A stretch of DNA of 64,000 nucleotides from Thalassobius sp050633445 (GTDB taxonomy: Bacteria > Pseudomonadota > Alphaproteobacteria > Rhodobacterales > Rhodobacteraceae): the NCBI GenBank assembly GCA_050633445.1, contig JBOEGN010000029.1:62001-126000 (forward strand), read 5' to 3'. The notes beneath the pieces were generated by a model. That model had not been told where the DNA came from and searched no databases. It saw nothing but the letters and a program-made list of their open reading frames with translations. This document shows positions 51,733 through 60,222 of this stretch, one piece after another (position 1 is the first letter of the stretch; every line of letters begins with the position of its first letter). Both the position numbers and the translations under genes were made by a program.

Positions 51733-52443
51733 TCAATCCCAGCCTTGTTCGATCTTGTCCACAATGGCCTGCAACCCGCCTAAATCATCTAGTTGCACAA
51801 ATCTTGGCGCGTTTTCAGGACGGGCGGCTTTTTCGATCTCCCATTCCAGGCCATGCGGGACATGCACGCCCCAGCCGCCCGCCTGCACCATGGGCACTAC
51901 GTCGGATTTCATCGAATTGCCGATCATCATGCCTTTGGTGGCCCCGTGGCCGTGGCGCTGAAAAATGGTCTGATAAACCGGGCGGGTCTTGTCCGAGACG
52001 ATCTCGACCCCGTCAAACAGCGCGCCCAGGCCTGACTGCGCCAGTTTCCGTTCCTGATCCAGCAGGTCGCCCTTGGTGATCAACAGCACGCGGTGGGTTT
52101 TCGCCACGGACTCGACCGCCCGTTGCGCATGAGGCAGCAATTCGATCGGATGCTGCAACATATCCTGGCCCGCATCCACCAAGGCGCGGATCACAGGGCC
52201 GGGCACACGTTCATCGGTGACATCCAAAGCAGTTTCGATCATCGACAGGACGAAGCCTTTGATGCCGAACCCATAGTGAGAAATATTGCGTTTTTCAGCT
52301 TCTAGTAACCGTTCCATCAAATGATCGGCCTCGCAATAATCGCGCAGCAGGTCTGCGAATCGGTCTTGGGTCAGGCGAAAGAACCGCTCGTTATGCCACA
52401 GCGTATCGTCGGCATCGAAGCCTATGGTGGTCAGTTTGGGCAA
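51733..52443 (-). CDS. HAD-superfamily hydrolase (YjjG-like)
   Basis: A 236-residue haloacid-dehalogenase-type phosphatase. Motif I is GFDADDTLW (nucleophile D10, acid/base D12), motif II LLITKGD, the lysine lies in the LDQERK-SGLGALFDG segment, and motif IV GNSMKSDVVPMVQAG. Substrate unknown; YjjG relatives dephosphorylate nucleotides. The start is probably TTG 52443 because AAGGAGA lies 6 nt before it and no in-frame ATG is nearby. Divergent from clpS. Confidence 0.85.
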   Translation of the reverse strand: MPKLTTIGFDADDTLWHNERFFRLTQDRFADLLRDYCEADHLMERLLEAEKRNISHYGFGIKGFVLSMIETALDVTDERVPGPVIRALVDAGQDMLQHPIELLPHAQRAVESVAKTHRVLLITKGDLLDQERKLAQSGLGALFDGVEIVSDKTRPVYQTIFQRHGHGATKGMMIGNSMKSDVVPMVQAGGWGVHVPHGLEWEIEKAARPENAPRFVQLDDLGGLQAIVDKIEQGWD

Positions 52444-52541
52444 CCATCTCTCCTTGTCATCGGTTCGCCCTCTTTCCTTGTGGCGCACAGAGGTTATATA
52501 GACCCTTCAAAGATTGATTGGTCAAACCCGGACAAGTGTGA

Positions 52542-52883
52542 ATGATGGCGCAGTGGCCTGTGACAATGTCGGATGAAGAGTTTGACGACGGAGATCCCTC
52601 TGTCGCCCTGAAAACACGCCCGAAAACCAAGCGCCCCCCTTTGTATAAGGTGATGCTGCTGAACGACGATTACACCCCGATGGAATTCGTGGTCCATGTC
52701 TTAGAGCGGTTCTTTGGCATGACACATGCAGAGGCATTCGAAATCATGCTGACCGTCCATAAAAAGGGTCTGGCCGTGGTCGGTGTTTTCAGTCACGAGA
52801 TCGCCGAGACCAAGGTGACTCAGGTGATGGATTTCGCCCGTCGGCACCAACATCCCCTTCAATGCACGATGGAGAAGGAATGA
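52542..52883 (+). CDS. clpS: ATP-dependent Clp protease adaptor ClpS
   Basis: Adaptor that hands N-degron substrates to ClpAP. The core KVMLLNDDYTPMEFVVHVLE (about 36-55) and HKKGLAVVGVFSHEIAETK (about 73-91) are diagnostic; the N-terminal 30 residues are the flexible extension that enters ClpA. The start may be ATG 52542, 52545 or 52566; none has a good ribosome site. clpA is not in the window; an RsmC-like gene follows. Confidence 0.93.
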   Translation: MMAQWPVTMSDEEFDDGDPSVALKTRPKTKRPPLYKVMLLNDDYTPMEFVVHVLERFFGMTHAEAFEIMLTVHKKGLAVVGVFSHEIAETKVTQVMDFARRHQHPLQCTMEKE

Positions 52884-52917
52884 CCGCGGCCCCCGCCCGG
52901 TTCTTCCGCCCTAGTAT

Positions 52918-53892
52918 ATGACACATCCCCGACTGTCCCTGGCGCTTGACGCCGGATTAGAGCTGCCCGCAGAGGGCGTTATCGCAGTGTATGGCCCGCG
53001 TGCCGACACGGATTTGTCTGATCTGCCCAAGGACCGGTTGGTTCTGGTGACTGGTTTCAAGCCGGACGTGGATTCCTTTACCGCGCGCGGATATCAATGC
53101 CAGACCGAAGCGGTTCCGGCGGCTGCCTCGATTGTCATCCTGCCACGCGCCAAGGCGCTGGCCCGGGCGATGATTGCGCAGGCGGCGATGGCTCCGATGG
53201 TCATTGTGGACGGGCAGAAAACCGATGGCATCGAATCAGTCCTGAAAGAGCTGAAAAAGCGTGAAAACATCGCAGGAACGGTTTCGAAAGCGCATGGCAA
53301 GCTGTTCTGGTTCGCGACAACGTCTGACTATGCCGACTGGCAAGCGCAGCCGAGCACCGTCGCCGGGTTCACCACCCAACCCGGTGTGTTTTCCGCTGAC
53401 GGGATCGACCCGGCTTCGGCCCTGCTGATCCAGAATTTGCCTGCGAAACTGACCGGCCGGATTGCTGATCTGGGCGCTGGCTGGGGGTATCTTTCGGCCT
53501 CTGTTCTGGCGGATTATCCAGGCGTCAAAGAATTGCATTTGGTCGAGGCTGACACCGCCGCGCTGGACTGCGCCCGCCTGAACGTGACGGACACCCGCGC
53601 TGAGTTTCACTGGGCGGATGCGACCAACTGGAAATCCCCGGTGCGGCTGGATACCGTGATCATGAACCCGCCTTTTCACATAGGGCGTGCGGCGGATCCG
53701 GATCTGGGTCGCGCCTTCATTGCAACAGCTGCTGCCAGCCTTGCGCCGAATGGTCAGCTTTGGCTTGTCGCCAATCGTCAACTGCCCTACGAGGCAGCAC
53801 TTGCCGCGCTTTTCACCCAAGTCAACGAGGTTGGCGGCGACAAACGGTTCAAAATCCTGCATGCACAGCGGCCCACTCGTCAGCGGCGATAA
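52918..53892 (+). CDS. RsmC/RlmG-like RNA methyltransferase
   Basis: A 324-residue protein with a degenerate N-terminal half and a catalytic Rossmann half (MTS domain). IADLGAGWGYLSASVLAD (about 182-199) binds SAM and NPPFH (250-254) is the N6/N2-adenine/guanine methyltransferase signature. It resembles 16S rRNA m2G1207 methyltransferase RsmC, but substrate position cannot be decided from sequence alone. It starts 34 bp after clpS. Confidence 0.85.
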   Translation: MTHPRLSLALDAGLELPAEGVIAVYGPRADTDLSDLPKDRLVLVTGFKPDVDSFTARGYQCQTEAVPAAASIVILPRAKALARAMIAQAAMAPMVIVDGQKTDGIESVLKELKKRENIAGTVSKAHGKLFWFATTSDYADWQAQPSTVAGFTTQPGVFSADGIDPASALLIQNLPAKLTGRIADLGAGWGYLSASVLADYPGVKELHLVEADTAALDCARLNVTDTRAEFHWADATNWKSPVRLDTVIMNPPFHIGRAADPDLGRAFIATAAASLAPNGQLWLVANRQLPYEAALAALFTQVNEVGGDKRFKILHAQRPTRQRR

Positions 53893-53931
53893 CGCCCGCT
53901 AGGCTGCATTGCAGGGAATCAGGAGGTCTCT

Positions 53932-54732
53932 ATGACATTCTCACTTGCCGGCAAAACCGCCATTGTTACCGGTGGCGCAAACGGGATCGGGTTGGCCATT
54001 GGCCGCCATTTCGTCGACAAAGGCGCCAATGTGGTGTTCGTGGATCGGGACGAAGACGGGCTGGTCAACCAGTTCGGAGAGAATGACGAAGCGAACCCCT
54101 ATCGCTATTTCGCCGGGGACCTGCGGGAACGGCTGACGCAGGCCAACTTGCTGTCGGCAACGCTGGATGCGTTTGACACCGTCGACATCCTGATCAATGC
54201 GTCCCGTCAGGTGGTCGCCGTGGACCCGCTGAATGCTGATGACGACGCGGTTGAAATGCTGCTGCAACAGAACATGCTGAACGCGTTGCGCTTGTCTCAA
54301 ATGGTGGCCAAGCGCATGATAAAGCAGGCAAAAGACCAGGAAGAGGGCACCGCAGGCGCGATCGTGAACCTGTCCTGTATCGCAGGGCGTCGCACCAATC
54401 CTAACTTGTTGGCCTATTCAGTCTCGACGGCGGCGCTGGATCAGATGACCCGCTCTTTGGCCGTGGCGTTGGCGCCGCACCGCATTCGTGTGAACGGTCT
54501 GGCGTTCGGCTCGGTCATGTCGCACAGCCTAAAGGACAAGCTGAAAGACAACGCTGATTTTCGGAGTGATATCGAGCGTCACACACCGCTCAATCGCATC
54601 GCCTCGCCGACCGAGCTGATCCATTCCGCGCAATATCTTGCCTCCGAGGCGTCGGCCTTTATGACCGGCCAGGTGCTGACGCTGGATGGTGGTCGCACCC
54701 TGATCGACCCGGTGGCCTCCCCCGCGCATTGA
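53932..54732 (+). CDS. SDR-family protein lacking the catalytic lysine
   Basis: A 266-residue short-chain dehydrogenase/reductase. The cofactor loop TGGANGIG (13-20) and acidic D38 after strand 2 (FVDRD) suggest NAD. The catalytic serine (S148 in VNLSCIAG) and tyrosine (Y162) are present, but the expected YxxxK reads YSVST: T166 replaces the lysine. The NNAG motif is also changed (INASRQ). The fold is complete (C-terminal LTLDGGRTLID), so a binding protein or an atypical enzyme is possible. AGGAGGT lies before ATG 53932. It sits 74 bp before hemF. Confidence 0.88.
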   Translation: MTFSLAGKTAIVTGGANGIGLAIGRHFVDKGANVVFVDRDEDGLVNQFGENDEANPYRYFAGDLRERLTQANLLSATLDAFDTVDILINASRQVVAVDPLNADDDAVEMLLQQNMLNALRLSQMVAKRMIKQAKDQEEGTAGAIVNLSCIAGRRTNPNLLAYSVSTAALDQMTRSLAVALAPHRIRVNGLAFGSVMSHSLKDKLKDNADFRSDIERHTPLNRIASPTELIHSAQYLASEASAFMTGQVLTLDGGRTLIDPVASPAH

Positions 54733-54806
54733 TGTCGCGCCCGGCGCAGGTGGCGCAACGCGCGCGCGCCTGCTAGGTCTGTAAAAAAGACAGACAGGGA
54801 CGTTCG

Positions 54807-55700
54807 ATGACCGACACATTCGCCGACCAGAAAACCCGCGCCAGCGCATGGTTCCGCACCCTGCGGGATGAAATTGTCGCCAGCTTTGAAGCGCTGGAAG
54901 ACAGCCAAGCCACAGGCCCCTTCGCCGATCTGCCCGCAGGCCGGTTCGAAGTGACCGAGACCACGCGCGCCTCTGAGGATGGCAGCGACGCAGGCGGCGG
55001 TTTGATGAGCGTCATGCGCGGTGGCCGCGTGTTCGAGAAAGTCGGCGTCAACGTCTCAACCGTCTACGGCGAACTTGGCACCCGCGCCCAAGCCGCGATG
55101 GCCGCCCGCAAAGGCATTCCCGGCATGAAGGACGACCCGCGTTTCTGGGCCAGCGGCATCAGCCTGGTGGCGCATATGCAGAACCCTCATACGCCGGCGG
55201 TGCACATGAACACGCGCATGTTCTGGACCCCGCACGCCTGGTGGTTCGGCGGCGGCTCGGACCTAAACCCTTGCCTTGAATACGCCGAAGACACCGCGCA
55301 TTTCCACGACGTTCAGAAACAACATTGCGACAAGCATGACCCAGAATACTATCCCCGTTTCAAAGAATGGGCTGACGAGTATTTCTATGTCCCCCACCGG
55401 AATCGCGCCCGAGGTGTTGGCGGCATCTTCCTCGACGATCACAACACTGGTGATTGGGAGGCCGATTTCGCCTTTATCCAGAATGTTGGCCGTGCCTTCC
55501 TGCCTGCCTTCGTACCGGTCACGGAAAAACGCCGAAATACGCCCTGGACAGATGCTGACAAAGACGCCCAGCTGGTGCATCGCGGGCTCTATGCCGAATA
55601 CAATCTGGTCTATGATCGCGGCACCAAGTTTGGCCTTGAAACCGGTCACGACGCCAACGCTGTTCTAATGAGCCTGCCCCCATTGGCCAAATGGACCTGA
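54807..55700 (+). CDS. hemF: Oxygen-dependent coproporphyrinogen III oxidase
   Basis: Aerobic enzyme for oxidative decarboxylation of coproporphyrinogen III, counterpart of hemN. The 297 residues include GGGLMSVMRGGRVFEKVGVN (62-81), ISLVAHMQNPHTPAVHMNTR, WWFGGGSDLNPC, RGVGGIFLDD and the C-terminal YNLVYDRGTKFGLETGH. The catalytic core is complete. Convergent with hemE across a large palindromic repeat. Confidence 0.97.
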   Translation: MTDTFADQKTRASAWFRTLRDEIVASFEALEDSQATGPFADLPAGRFEVTETTRASEDGSDAGGGLMSVMRGGRVFEKVGVNVSTVYGELGTRAQAAMAARKGIPGMKDDPRFWASGISLVAHMQNPHTPAVHMNTRMFWTPHAWWFGGGSDLNPCLEYAEDTAHFHDVQKQHCDKHDPEYYPRFKEWADEYFYVPHRNRARGVGGIFLDDHNTGDWEADFAFIQNVGRAFLPAFVPVTEKRRNTPWTDADKDAQLVHRGLYAEYNLVYDRGTKFGLETGHDANAVLMSLPPLAKWT

Positions 55701-55743
55701 TTCGTCCAGCTCACTGATAGCGCACTTAAGACAGGTCGAATTT

Positions 55744-55800
55744 GGGTATTTGGACCAAGAAGAAGCAACCACCATCGCTTCTTCTTTTCCTAAATATCCC
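55744..55800. repeat. Large palindrome of two dispersed-repeat copies (C and D) between hemF and hemE
   Basis: GGGTATTTGGACCAAGAAGAAGC (copy C as a 55744-55766 unit, + strand) faces an inverted copy D (55777-55800, continuing into a GC-rich GGGGG tract to 55820). AAGAAGAAGC (55757-55766) pairs perfectly with GCTTCTTCTT (55777-55786) across a 10-nt loop, and GGG-ATTT pairs with AAAT-CCC further out. It may terminate both convergent genes. Confidence 0.65.
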
Positions 55801-55851
55801 GGGGGTTTGGGGGCTGGCCCCCAATCCAGAACCTGACCGCAGGCGAACAGC

Positions 55852-56886
55852 TTAGCTGTTGCGCACCGTGTCGATCATCAGCTGAACATTTTCCGGGTCT
55901 GCGTCCGGGGTGATGCCGTGACCCAGGTTGAAAATATGCGGTCCTTTTGACAGGGCCTTGACGATGCGGCGGGTGTCCTCGACCAGCGCGTTGCCGCCCG
56001 TGACCATGTGGGCGGACGCCAGGTTTCCCTGTACACAGCCATCCACTTGCACGTTCTCGGCGACCCATTCGGCACTGACCGAGTTGTCTACGGCCACGCA
56101 TTCGGCTCCGGTTGCTTTGGCGAAGCCGACATAGCGCTCTCCGGCTTCGCGCGGAAAGGCGATGACGGGGGTGTTGGGGTGGCGCTCTTTCAGGGCGGTG
56201 ATGATCTTTTTCGCGGGCTCCAGCGCGTAGCGGTCAAAATCGTCGCCTTTCAGCGATCCGGCCCAGCTGTCGAACAGTTTCACAACCTCGGCACCGGCCT
56301 CGATCTGTTTCGAGAGATACTCGATGGTTGAAATCGTCAGCAGGTCCAAGATGCCTTCGAACACGGCGCGATTTTCGGCTTTCAGCGCGTGGGCTGGTCC
56401 CTGATCTTTGGTGCCGCGACCGGCGATCATATAGGTGGCAACGGTCCAGGGTGCGCCGGCGAAACCGATCAGCGTGGTTTCTTTGGGCAGCTCCTGCGAC
56501 AGGGTTTTCACCGTGTTGTAGATCGGGTTTAGAACCTCGTGGATCGCGTCCTTGTCCTTCAGCTTGGCCAGTTCCGCCTCGGTTGTGGTGGTGGACAGGC
56601 GCGGGCCTTCGCCGGTGACAAACCACAGATCCGCGCCCAGAGCCTGGGGCAGCAGCAGGATATCGGCGAACAGAATCGCAGCGTCAAAGCCGTAGCGGCG
56701 GATCGGTTGCAGGGTCACTTCGGCGGCCAGATCGCTATTATAGCACAGCTTCAGGAAATCCCCGGCCTCGGCGCGGGTGGCGCGGTATTCGGGCAGGTAT
56801 CGGCCCGCCTGACGCATCATCCAAATCGGAGGTGTTTCCAGTGTTTCGCCAGCCAGCGCGCGAAGGATCTTTTTCTGTTCGGACAT
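55852..56886 (-). CDS. hemE: Uroporphyrinogen decarboxylase
   Basis: Decarboxylates uroporphyrinogen III to coproporphyrinogen III. The 344 residues start MSEQKKILRALAGE; PIWMMRQAGRYLPEYR (about 20-35) with the conserved active-site arginines, RRYGFDAAILFADIL, GFAGAPWTVATYM and FDSWAGSL are diagnostic. ATG 56886 has AAAGGA upstream. Divergent from hemC and convergent with hemF. Confidence 0.97.
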   Translation of the reverse strand: MSEQKKILRALAGETLETPPIWMMRQAGRYLPEYRATRAEAGDFLKLCYNSDLAAEVTLQPIRRYGFDAAILFADILLLPQALGADLWFVTGEGPRLSTTTTEAELAKLKDKDAIHEVLNPIYNTVKTLSQELPKETTLIGFAGAPWTVATYMIAGRGTKDQGPAHALKAENRAVFEGILDLLTISTIEYLSKQIEAGAEVVKLFDSWAGSLKGDDFDRYALEPAKKIITALKERHPNTPVIAFPREAGERYVGFAKATGAECVAVDNSVSAEWVAENVQVDGCVQGNLASAHMVTGGNALVEDTRRIVKALSKGPHIFNLGHGITPDADPENVQLMIDTVRNS

Positions 56887-56935
56887 CGGAATTCCTTTCG
56901 TTCCCACGGTTCGTCCCCCTATGGCGACAAGATGT

Positions 56936-56952
56936 CAAGCATCGGGTGCTTG
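56936..56952. promoter_or_regulatory. Inverted repeat in the hemE/hemC divergent promoter
   Basis: CAAGCA-TCGGG-TGCTTG, perfect 6-bp arms, 50 bp from hemE and 34 bp from hemC. Candidate operator; it does not match an FNR box. Confidence 0.4.
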
Positions 56953-56985
56953 TCAGGACAACCTGCCGCGATTAAGGCTGGGCGC

Positions 56986-57942
56986 ATGACACTTACGTTG
57001 CCCAGCCCCGCCTCGCCTTTGAAGATCGGAACCCGTGGATCGCCGCTTGCGTTGGCGCAGGCGCATGAGACGCGTGATCGGCTGGCGACGGCCTTTGATC
57101 TGCCGCCCGAAGCGTTCGAGATCGTGGTCATTCACACGAGCGGTGACAACCAGCGCCTGATAGACGCGGATCAGCCGTTGAAGGAGTTGGGCGGCAAGGG
57201 GCTGTTCACGCGTGAGATCGAACAATCCATGCTGCGCGGCGGGATCGACATTGCCGTACACTCGATGAAGGACATGCCGGTGTTGCAGCCCGAAGGCTTG
57301 GTGCTGGATTGTTACTTGCCGCGCGAGGATGTGCGTGATGCGTTCGTGTCGCTGACCGCTGCGACACTGGCCGATTTGCCCGAAGGGGCCGAGTTGGGAT
57401 CATCCTCGCTCAGGCGCCGGGCGCAGCTGCTGCATCGGTTCCCGCATCTGAAAGTCGTCGAATTCCGGGGCAACGTGCAGACCCGTATGAAGAAATTGCA
57501 GGAGGGCGTGGCTGACGCGACCTTCTTGGCGATGGCGGGTTTGAACCGGTTGGGCATGGCAGATGTGGCGCGTTCGGCCATTGATCCTGATGATATGCTG
57601 CCCGCCGTGGCGCAGGGGGCAATCGGGATCGAACGGCGGATGGATGATAGCAACACGGCTGGCCTGCTGGAGGCGCTTCATGATGGTGTCACCGGCCAGC
57701 GACTGGCGGCGGAACGCGCGTTCCTTGAGGCGCTGGACGGATCTTGCGAGACACCGATTGCCGCTCTGGCCGAGCTGGACGGCGATACCCTGCGTTTGCG
57801 CGGAGAGGTCCTGCGCCCCGATGGGTCCGAGGTGATCGCCGATGATCGCACCTGTCCCGTCGCGGATGGCCCCGACCTGGGCCGCGCCATGGCCAAGGAC
57901 ATGCTGGCGCAGGCGGGTCCAGATTTCTTTAGCTGGCGCTAA
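56986..57942 (+). CDS. hemC: Porphobilinogen deaminase (hydroxymethylbilane synthase)
   Basis: Polymerises four porphobilinogens to hydroxymethylbilane. The 318 residues have the N-terminal KIGTRGSPLALAQA, GLFTREIEQSML, the active-site DIAVHSMKDMP, GSSSLRRRAQL and the cysteine that holds the dipyrromethane cofactor (C254 in GSCETPIAA). ATG 56986 follows AAGG. The frame is open for 149 codons upstream only because it overlaps hemE on the other strand. Confidence 0.97.
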   Translation: MTLTLPSPASPLKIGTRGSPLALAQAHETRDRLATAFDLPPEAFEIVVIHTSGDNQRLIDADQPLKELGGKGLFTREIEQSMLRGGIDIAVHSMKDMPVLQPEGLVLDCYLPREDVRDAFVSLTAATLADLPEGAELGSSSLRRRAQLLHRFPHLKVVEFRGNVQTRMKKLQEGVADATFLAMAGLNRLGMADVARSAIDPDDMLPAVAQGAIGIERRMDDSNTAGLLEALHDGVTGQRLAAERAFLEALDGSCETPIAALAELDGDTLRLRGEVLRPDGSEVIADDRTCPVADGPDLGRAMAKDMLAQAGPDFFSWR

Positions 57943-57957
57943 GGTAAAAAGCTGCGC

Positions 57958-59358
57958 CTAGGGCAGCAGCTTACCGGGGTTCAGAATGTTGTTGGGGTCC
58001 AACGCGGCCTTGATCGCCTTCATGGCTGCCAGTGCGACCGGATTCTTACGCCGCCGCATCGAGGGCAGTTTGGACAAGCCAATCCCATGTTCCGCCGAGA
58101 AGCTGCCGCCCAGTTTCAGCACCTCGTCTTCGACGGCCTCCATGATGGCATCATGCTGATCAGGGTCCTGCGAGCCGGGCCAGACCGTATAGTGGATATT
58201 CCCGTCGCCCAGATGCGCGACGATGATCGGGCGCGCGCCGGGGTCTACCTCGGGCAGGCGCGTTTCCATGATGCTTAGGAAATTCGCGACCTTATCCAAA
58301 GGCAGGGCGATGTCGTTGCCAATGATCGGGCTGCGGGACATGGCGATTTCTGCGGCGGCTTCGCGGCGTTCCCACATTTGCTGGCGTTGCGTGTCGTTTT
58401 GGGCAACGACAGCGTCCAGCACGGCCTCTTCTTCGAACATTTCGGCCAGCACGGTTTCCAGATGGGTGGTCACCGGGATCGAGCCGTCGGGTTCTGGCGT
58501 TGCGTCGCGCGGCGCAGTGGCTCCGACCTCGACCAAGATATTCACGTCATAGGCGGCATCAAAGGGTTCGCGCGCATTCGGATTGATCTGTTGGTGCAGC
58601 TCGATATGGTCGCGGGGCATGTATTCAAATGCCTCGACGCAGCCACCTGTCGCCTCTTGCAGGCGGTTCAGCAGATCCAGCGCCGCAGGCAGGTCTGGCG
58701 CAGCAACCATCGCGGTCGCATAGGCCTTGGGGCGGGGATGCAGTTTCAGAACTGCCGCCGTGATGATGCCCAACGTGCCCTCGGCGCCGATCAGCAAGTG
58801 TTTGAGGTTGTATCCCGAGTTGTCCTTGTGCAGCTCGCTCATGATTTCCATGATTTCACCGGTGGGCAGGACGGCCTCGATTCCCAGCACCAGATCGCGC
58901 GTATTGCCATAGCGCAGCACGTTCGACCCGCCCGCATTGGTGGCCAGGACGCCCCCGATCATGGCGGACCCTTTGGCACCGAAAGTCAGGGGGAAGATCA
59001 GGTCCTTGGCTTCGGCAGCGTTGTGGACGTCTGACAGGATCGCCCCGGCTTCGACAATTGCGATACGGGACGATGGGCGGACCTCGCGGATGGCATTCAT
59101 TCGGTCAACCGACACCATGATCGACCCATCAGCCAAGCCGCCGCCCGCCAGCCCAGTATTGCCCGAGATCGGAACGATCGGCGTGCCGGTCTGGTTGGCC
59201 AGTTTCACCACCTCGGACACCTCGGAGGTATTGGCCGGGCGCACCACGGCCAGCGGATCAGAGCTGTATTTTCCGATCCAGTCCCGCGCCCATTTGGCGG
59301 TGTCGTTACCCGTCAGCACATTGGCTGCGCCAACGATATTTCGTAGCTGTTCCAGCAT
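57958..59358 (-). CDS. FAD-linked oxidase/dehydrogenase, GlcD/D-lactate dehydrogenase-like
   Basis: A 466-residue VAO-fold flavoprotein that oxidises D-2-hydroxy acids. The FAD domain shows GTPIVPISGNTGLAGGGLAD (about 57-76) and LRYGNTRDLVLGIEAV; the C-terminal domain has VAHLGDGNIHYTVWPG and FSAEHGIGLSK, whose histidines line the active site. Possible substrates are D-lactate, glycolate or D-2-hydroxyglutarate. ATG 59358 follows GGGAG. It lies 63 bp downstream of hpaH on the same strand, so it may belong to the aromatic operon, though a separate role is equally likely. Confidence 0.82.
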   Translation of the reverse strand: MLEQLRNIVGAANVLTGNDTAKWARDWIGKYSSDPLAVVRPANTSEVSEVVKLANQTGTPIVPISGNTGLAGGGLADGSIMVSVDRMNAIREVRPSSRIAIVEAGAILSDVHNAAEAKDLIFPLTFGAKGSAMIGGVLATNAGGSNVLRYGNTRDLVLGIEAVLPTGEIMEIMSELHKDNSGYNLKHLLIGAEGTLGIITAAVLKLHPRPKAYATAMVAAPDLPAALDLLNRLQEATGGCVEAFEYMPRDHIELHQQINPNAREPFDAAYDVNILVEVGATAPRDATPEPDGSIPVTTHLETVLAEMFEEEAVLDAVVAQNDTQRQQMWERREAAAEIAMSRSPIIGNDIALPLDKVANFLSIMETRLPEVDPGARPIIVAHLGDGNIHYTVWPGSQDPDQHDAIMEAVEDEVLKLGGSFSAEHGIGLSKLPSMRRRKNPVALAAMKAIKAALDPNNILNPGKLLP

Positions 59359-59421
59359 TGGTCCCACTCCCTTTTCCCTCGTGACCTTGATGCCGTTCGG
59401 TCGAAAAAATGGCAAGAGCGC

Positions 59422-60222
59422 TTAGGAAAAGGAGATGGATACGCCTCCGAATGGTCCAAAGTCCGCCTCGATGACCGCACCCGAGGGCGACTCGACCGGG
59501 CGGATAAAGCTGCCCGACAAGATCACCTGACCGGCCTCGATCCGCTGGCCATATTGATCCATGCGCCGCGCCAGCCAGACAATGCCCTGCACCGGGTCAT
59601 TCAAAACGCCCGCGCCCAGGCCAGTTTCCTCGACCTCGCCGTTTTTGGACACGATCGCTCCGACCCAACGCAAATCCTGCGCGTCAATGGCGTGTTTTTC
59701 GTCGCCCAGAACGATTCCGGCGTTGGCGGCATTGTCGCTGATCGTGTCAGTGATGATCCGGGTTTTGCCCGTCGTCGGGTCGGCGCGCAGGACGCGCGTG
59801 TCCAAAATCTCGATCGAGGGCGTTACGTAATCCGTCGCGGCGATCACGTCCTCGGCGGTGACATGGGCACCAGCCAAGGGCGATTTCATCACAAACGCAA
59901 TCTCGGCCTCGATCCGCGGCTGGATGAAGCGCCCCTTAGGCACCACCCCGCCATTCACAAAGACCATGTCGTCCATCAACACGCCGCTATCGGGAATGTC
60001 GATGTTCAACGCAGATTGCATCGCCTTCGAGGTCAGCCCGATTTTCCAGCCGATCACCTTGCGCCCAACCGCCTTGCGACGCGCGATCAAAGCCGCCTGC
60101 ACGGCATAGGCATCATCCATCGTCATTCCCGCGTATTTCAGCGACAAGAGCCCGATCTGCTGACCCGATTGTTCAGCCTGCCACAGCGCCTCGGCGGCCT
60201 CAACATGCTGGTCGGGTGTCAC
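59422..60222 (-). CDS. hpaH: 2-oxo-hept-4-ene-1,7-dioate hydratase
   Basis: Adds water to the homoprotocatechuate meta-cleavage product before aldolase cleavage. The 266 residues belong to the MhpD/HpaH family: IGWKIGLTSKAMQSALNID (about 58-76), PDSGVLMDDM, RIEAEIAFVM and the C-terminal GSFIRPVESPSG. GTG 60222 overlaps the FAH-family stop by 4 bp. Together with the upstream genes it covers the pathway to 4-hydroxy-2-oxo-heptanedioate; the aldolase hpaI is not in the window. Confidence 0.82.
   Translation of the reverse strand: MTPDQHVEAAEALWQAEQSGQQIGLLSLKYAGMTMDDAYAVQAALIARRKAVGRKVIGWKIGLTSKAMQSALNIDIPDSGVLMDDMVFVNGGVVPKGRFIQPRIEAEIAFVMKSPLAGAHVTAEDVIAATDYVTPSIEILDTRVLRADPTTGKTRIITDTISDNAANAGIVLGDEKHAIDAQDLRWVGAIVSKNGEVEETGLGAGVLNDPVQGIVWLARRMDQYGQRIEAGQVILSGSFIRPVESPSGAVIEADFGPFGGVSISFS

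Noticed and set aside
56928..56941. Possible FNR box near hemE (GACAAG...CAAGC)
   Set aside because: The reverse strand reads TTGAC followed by a non-matching right half; it fails the TTGA-N6-TCAA rule, so I list only the inverted repeat.
57935..57975. Hairpin GGTAA..AGCTG / CAGCTTACC at the hemC end as a terminator
   Set aside because: Stem needs bulges, overlaps the stop of the convergent flavoprotein gene and has no T-run; too weak to list.
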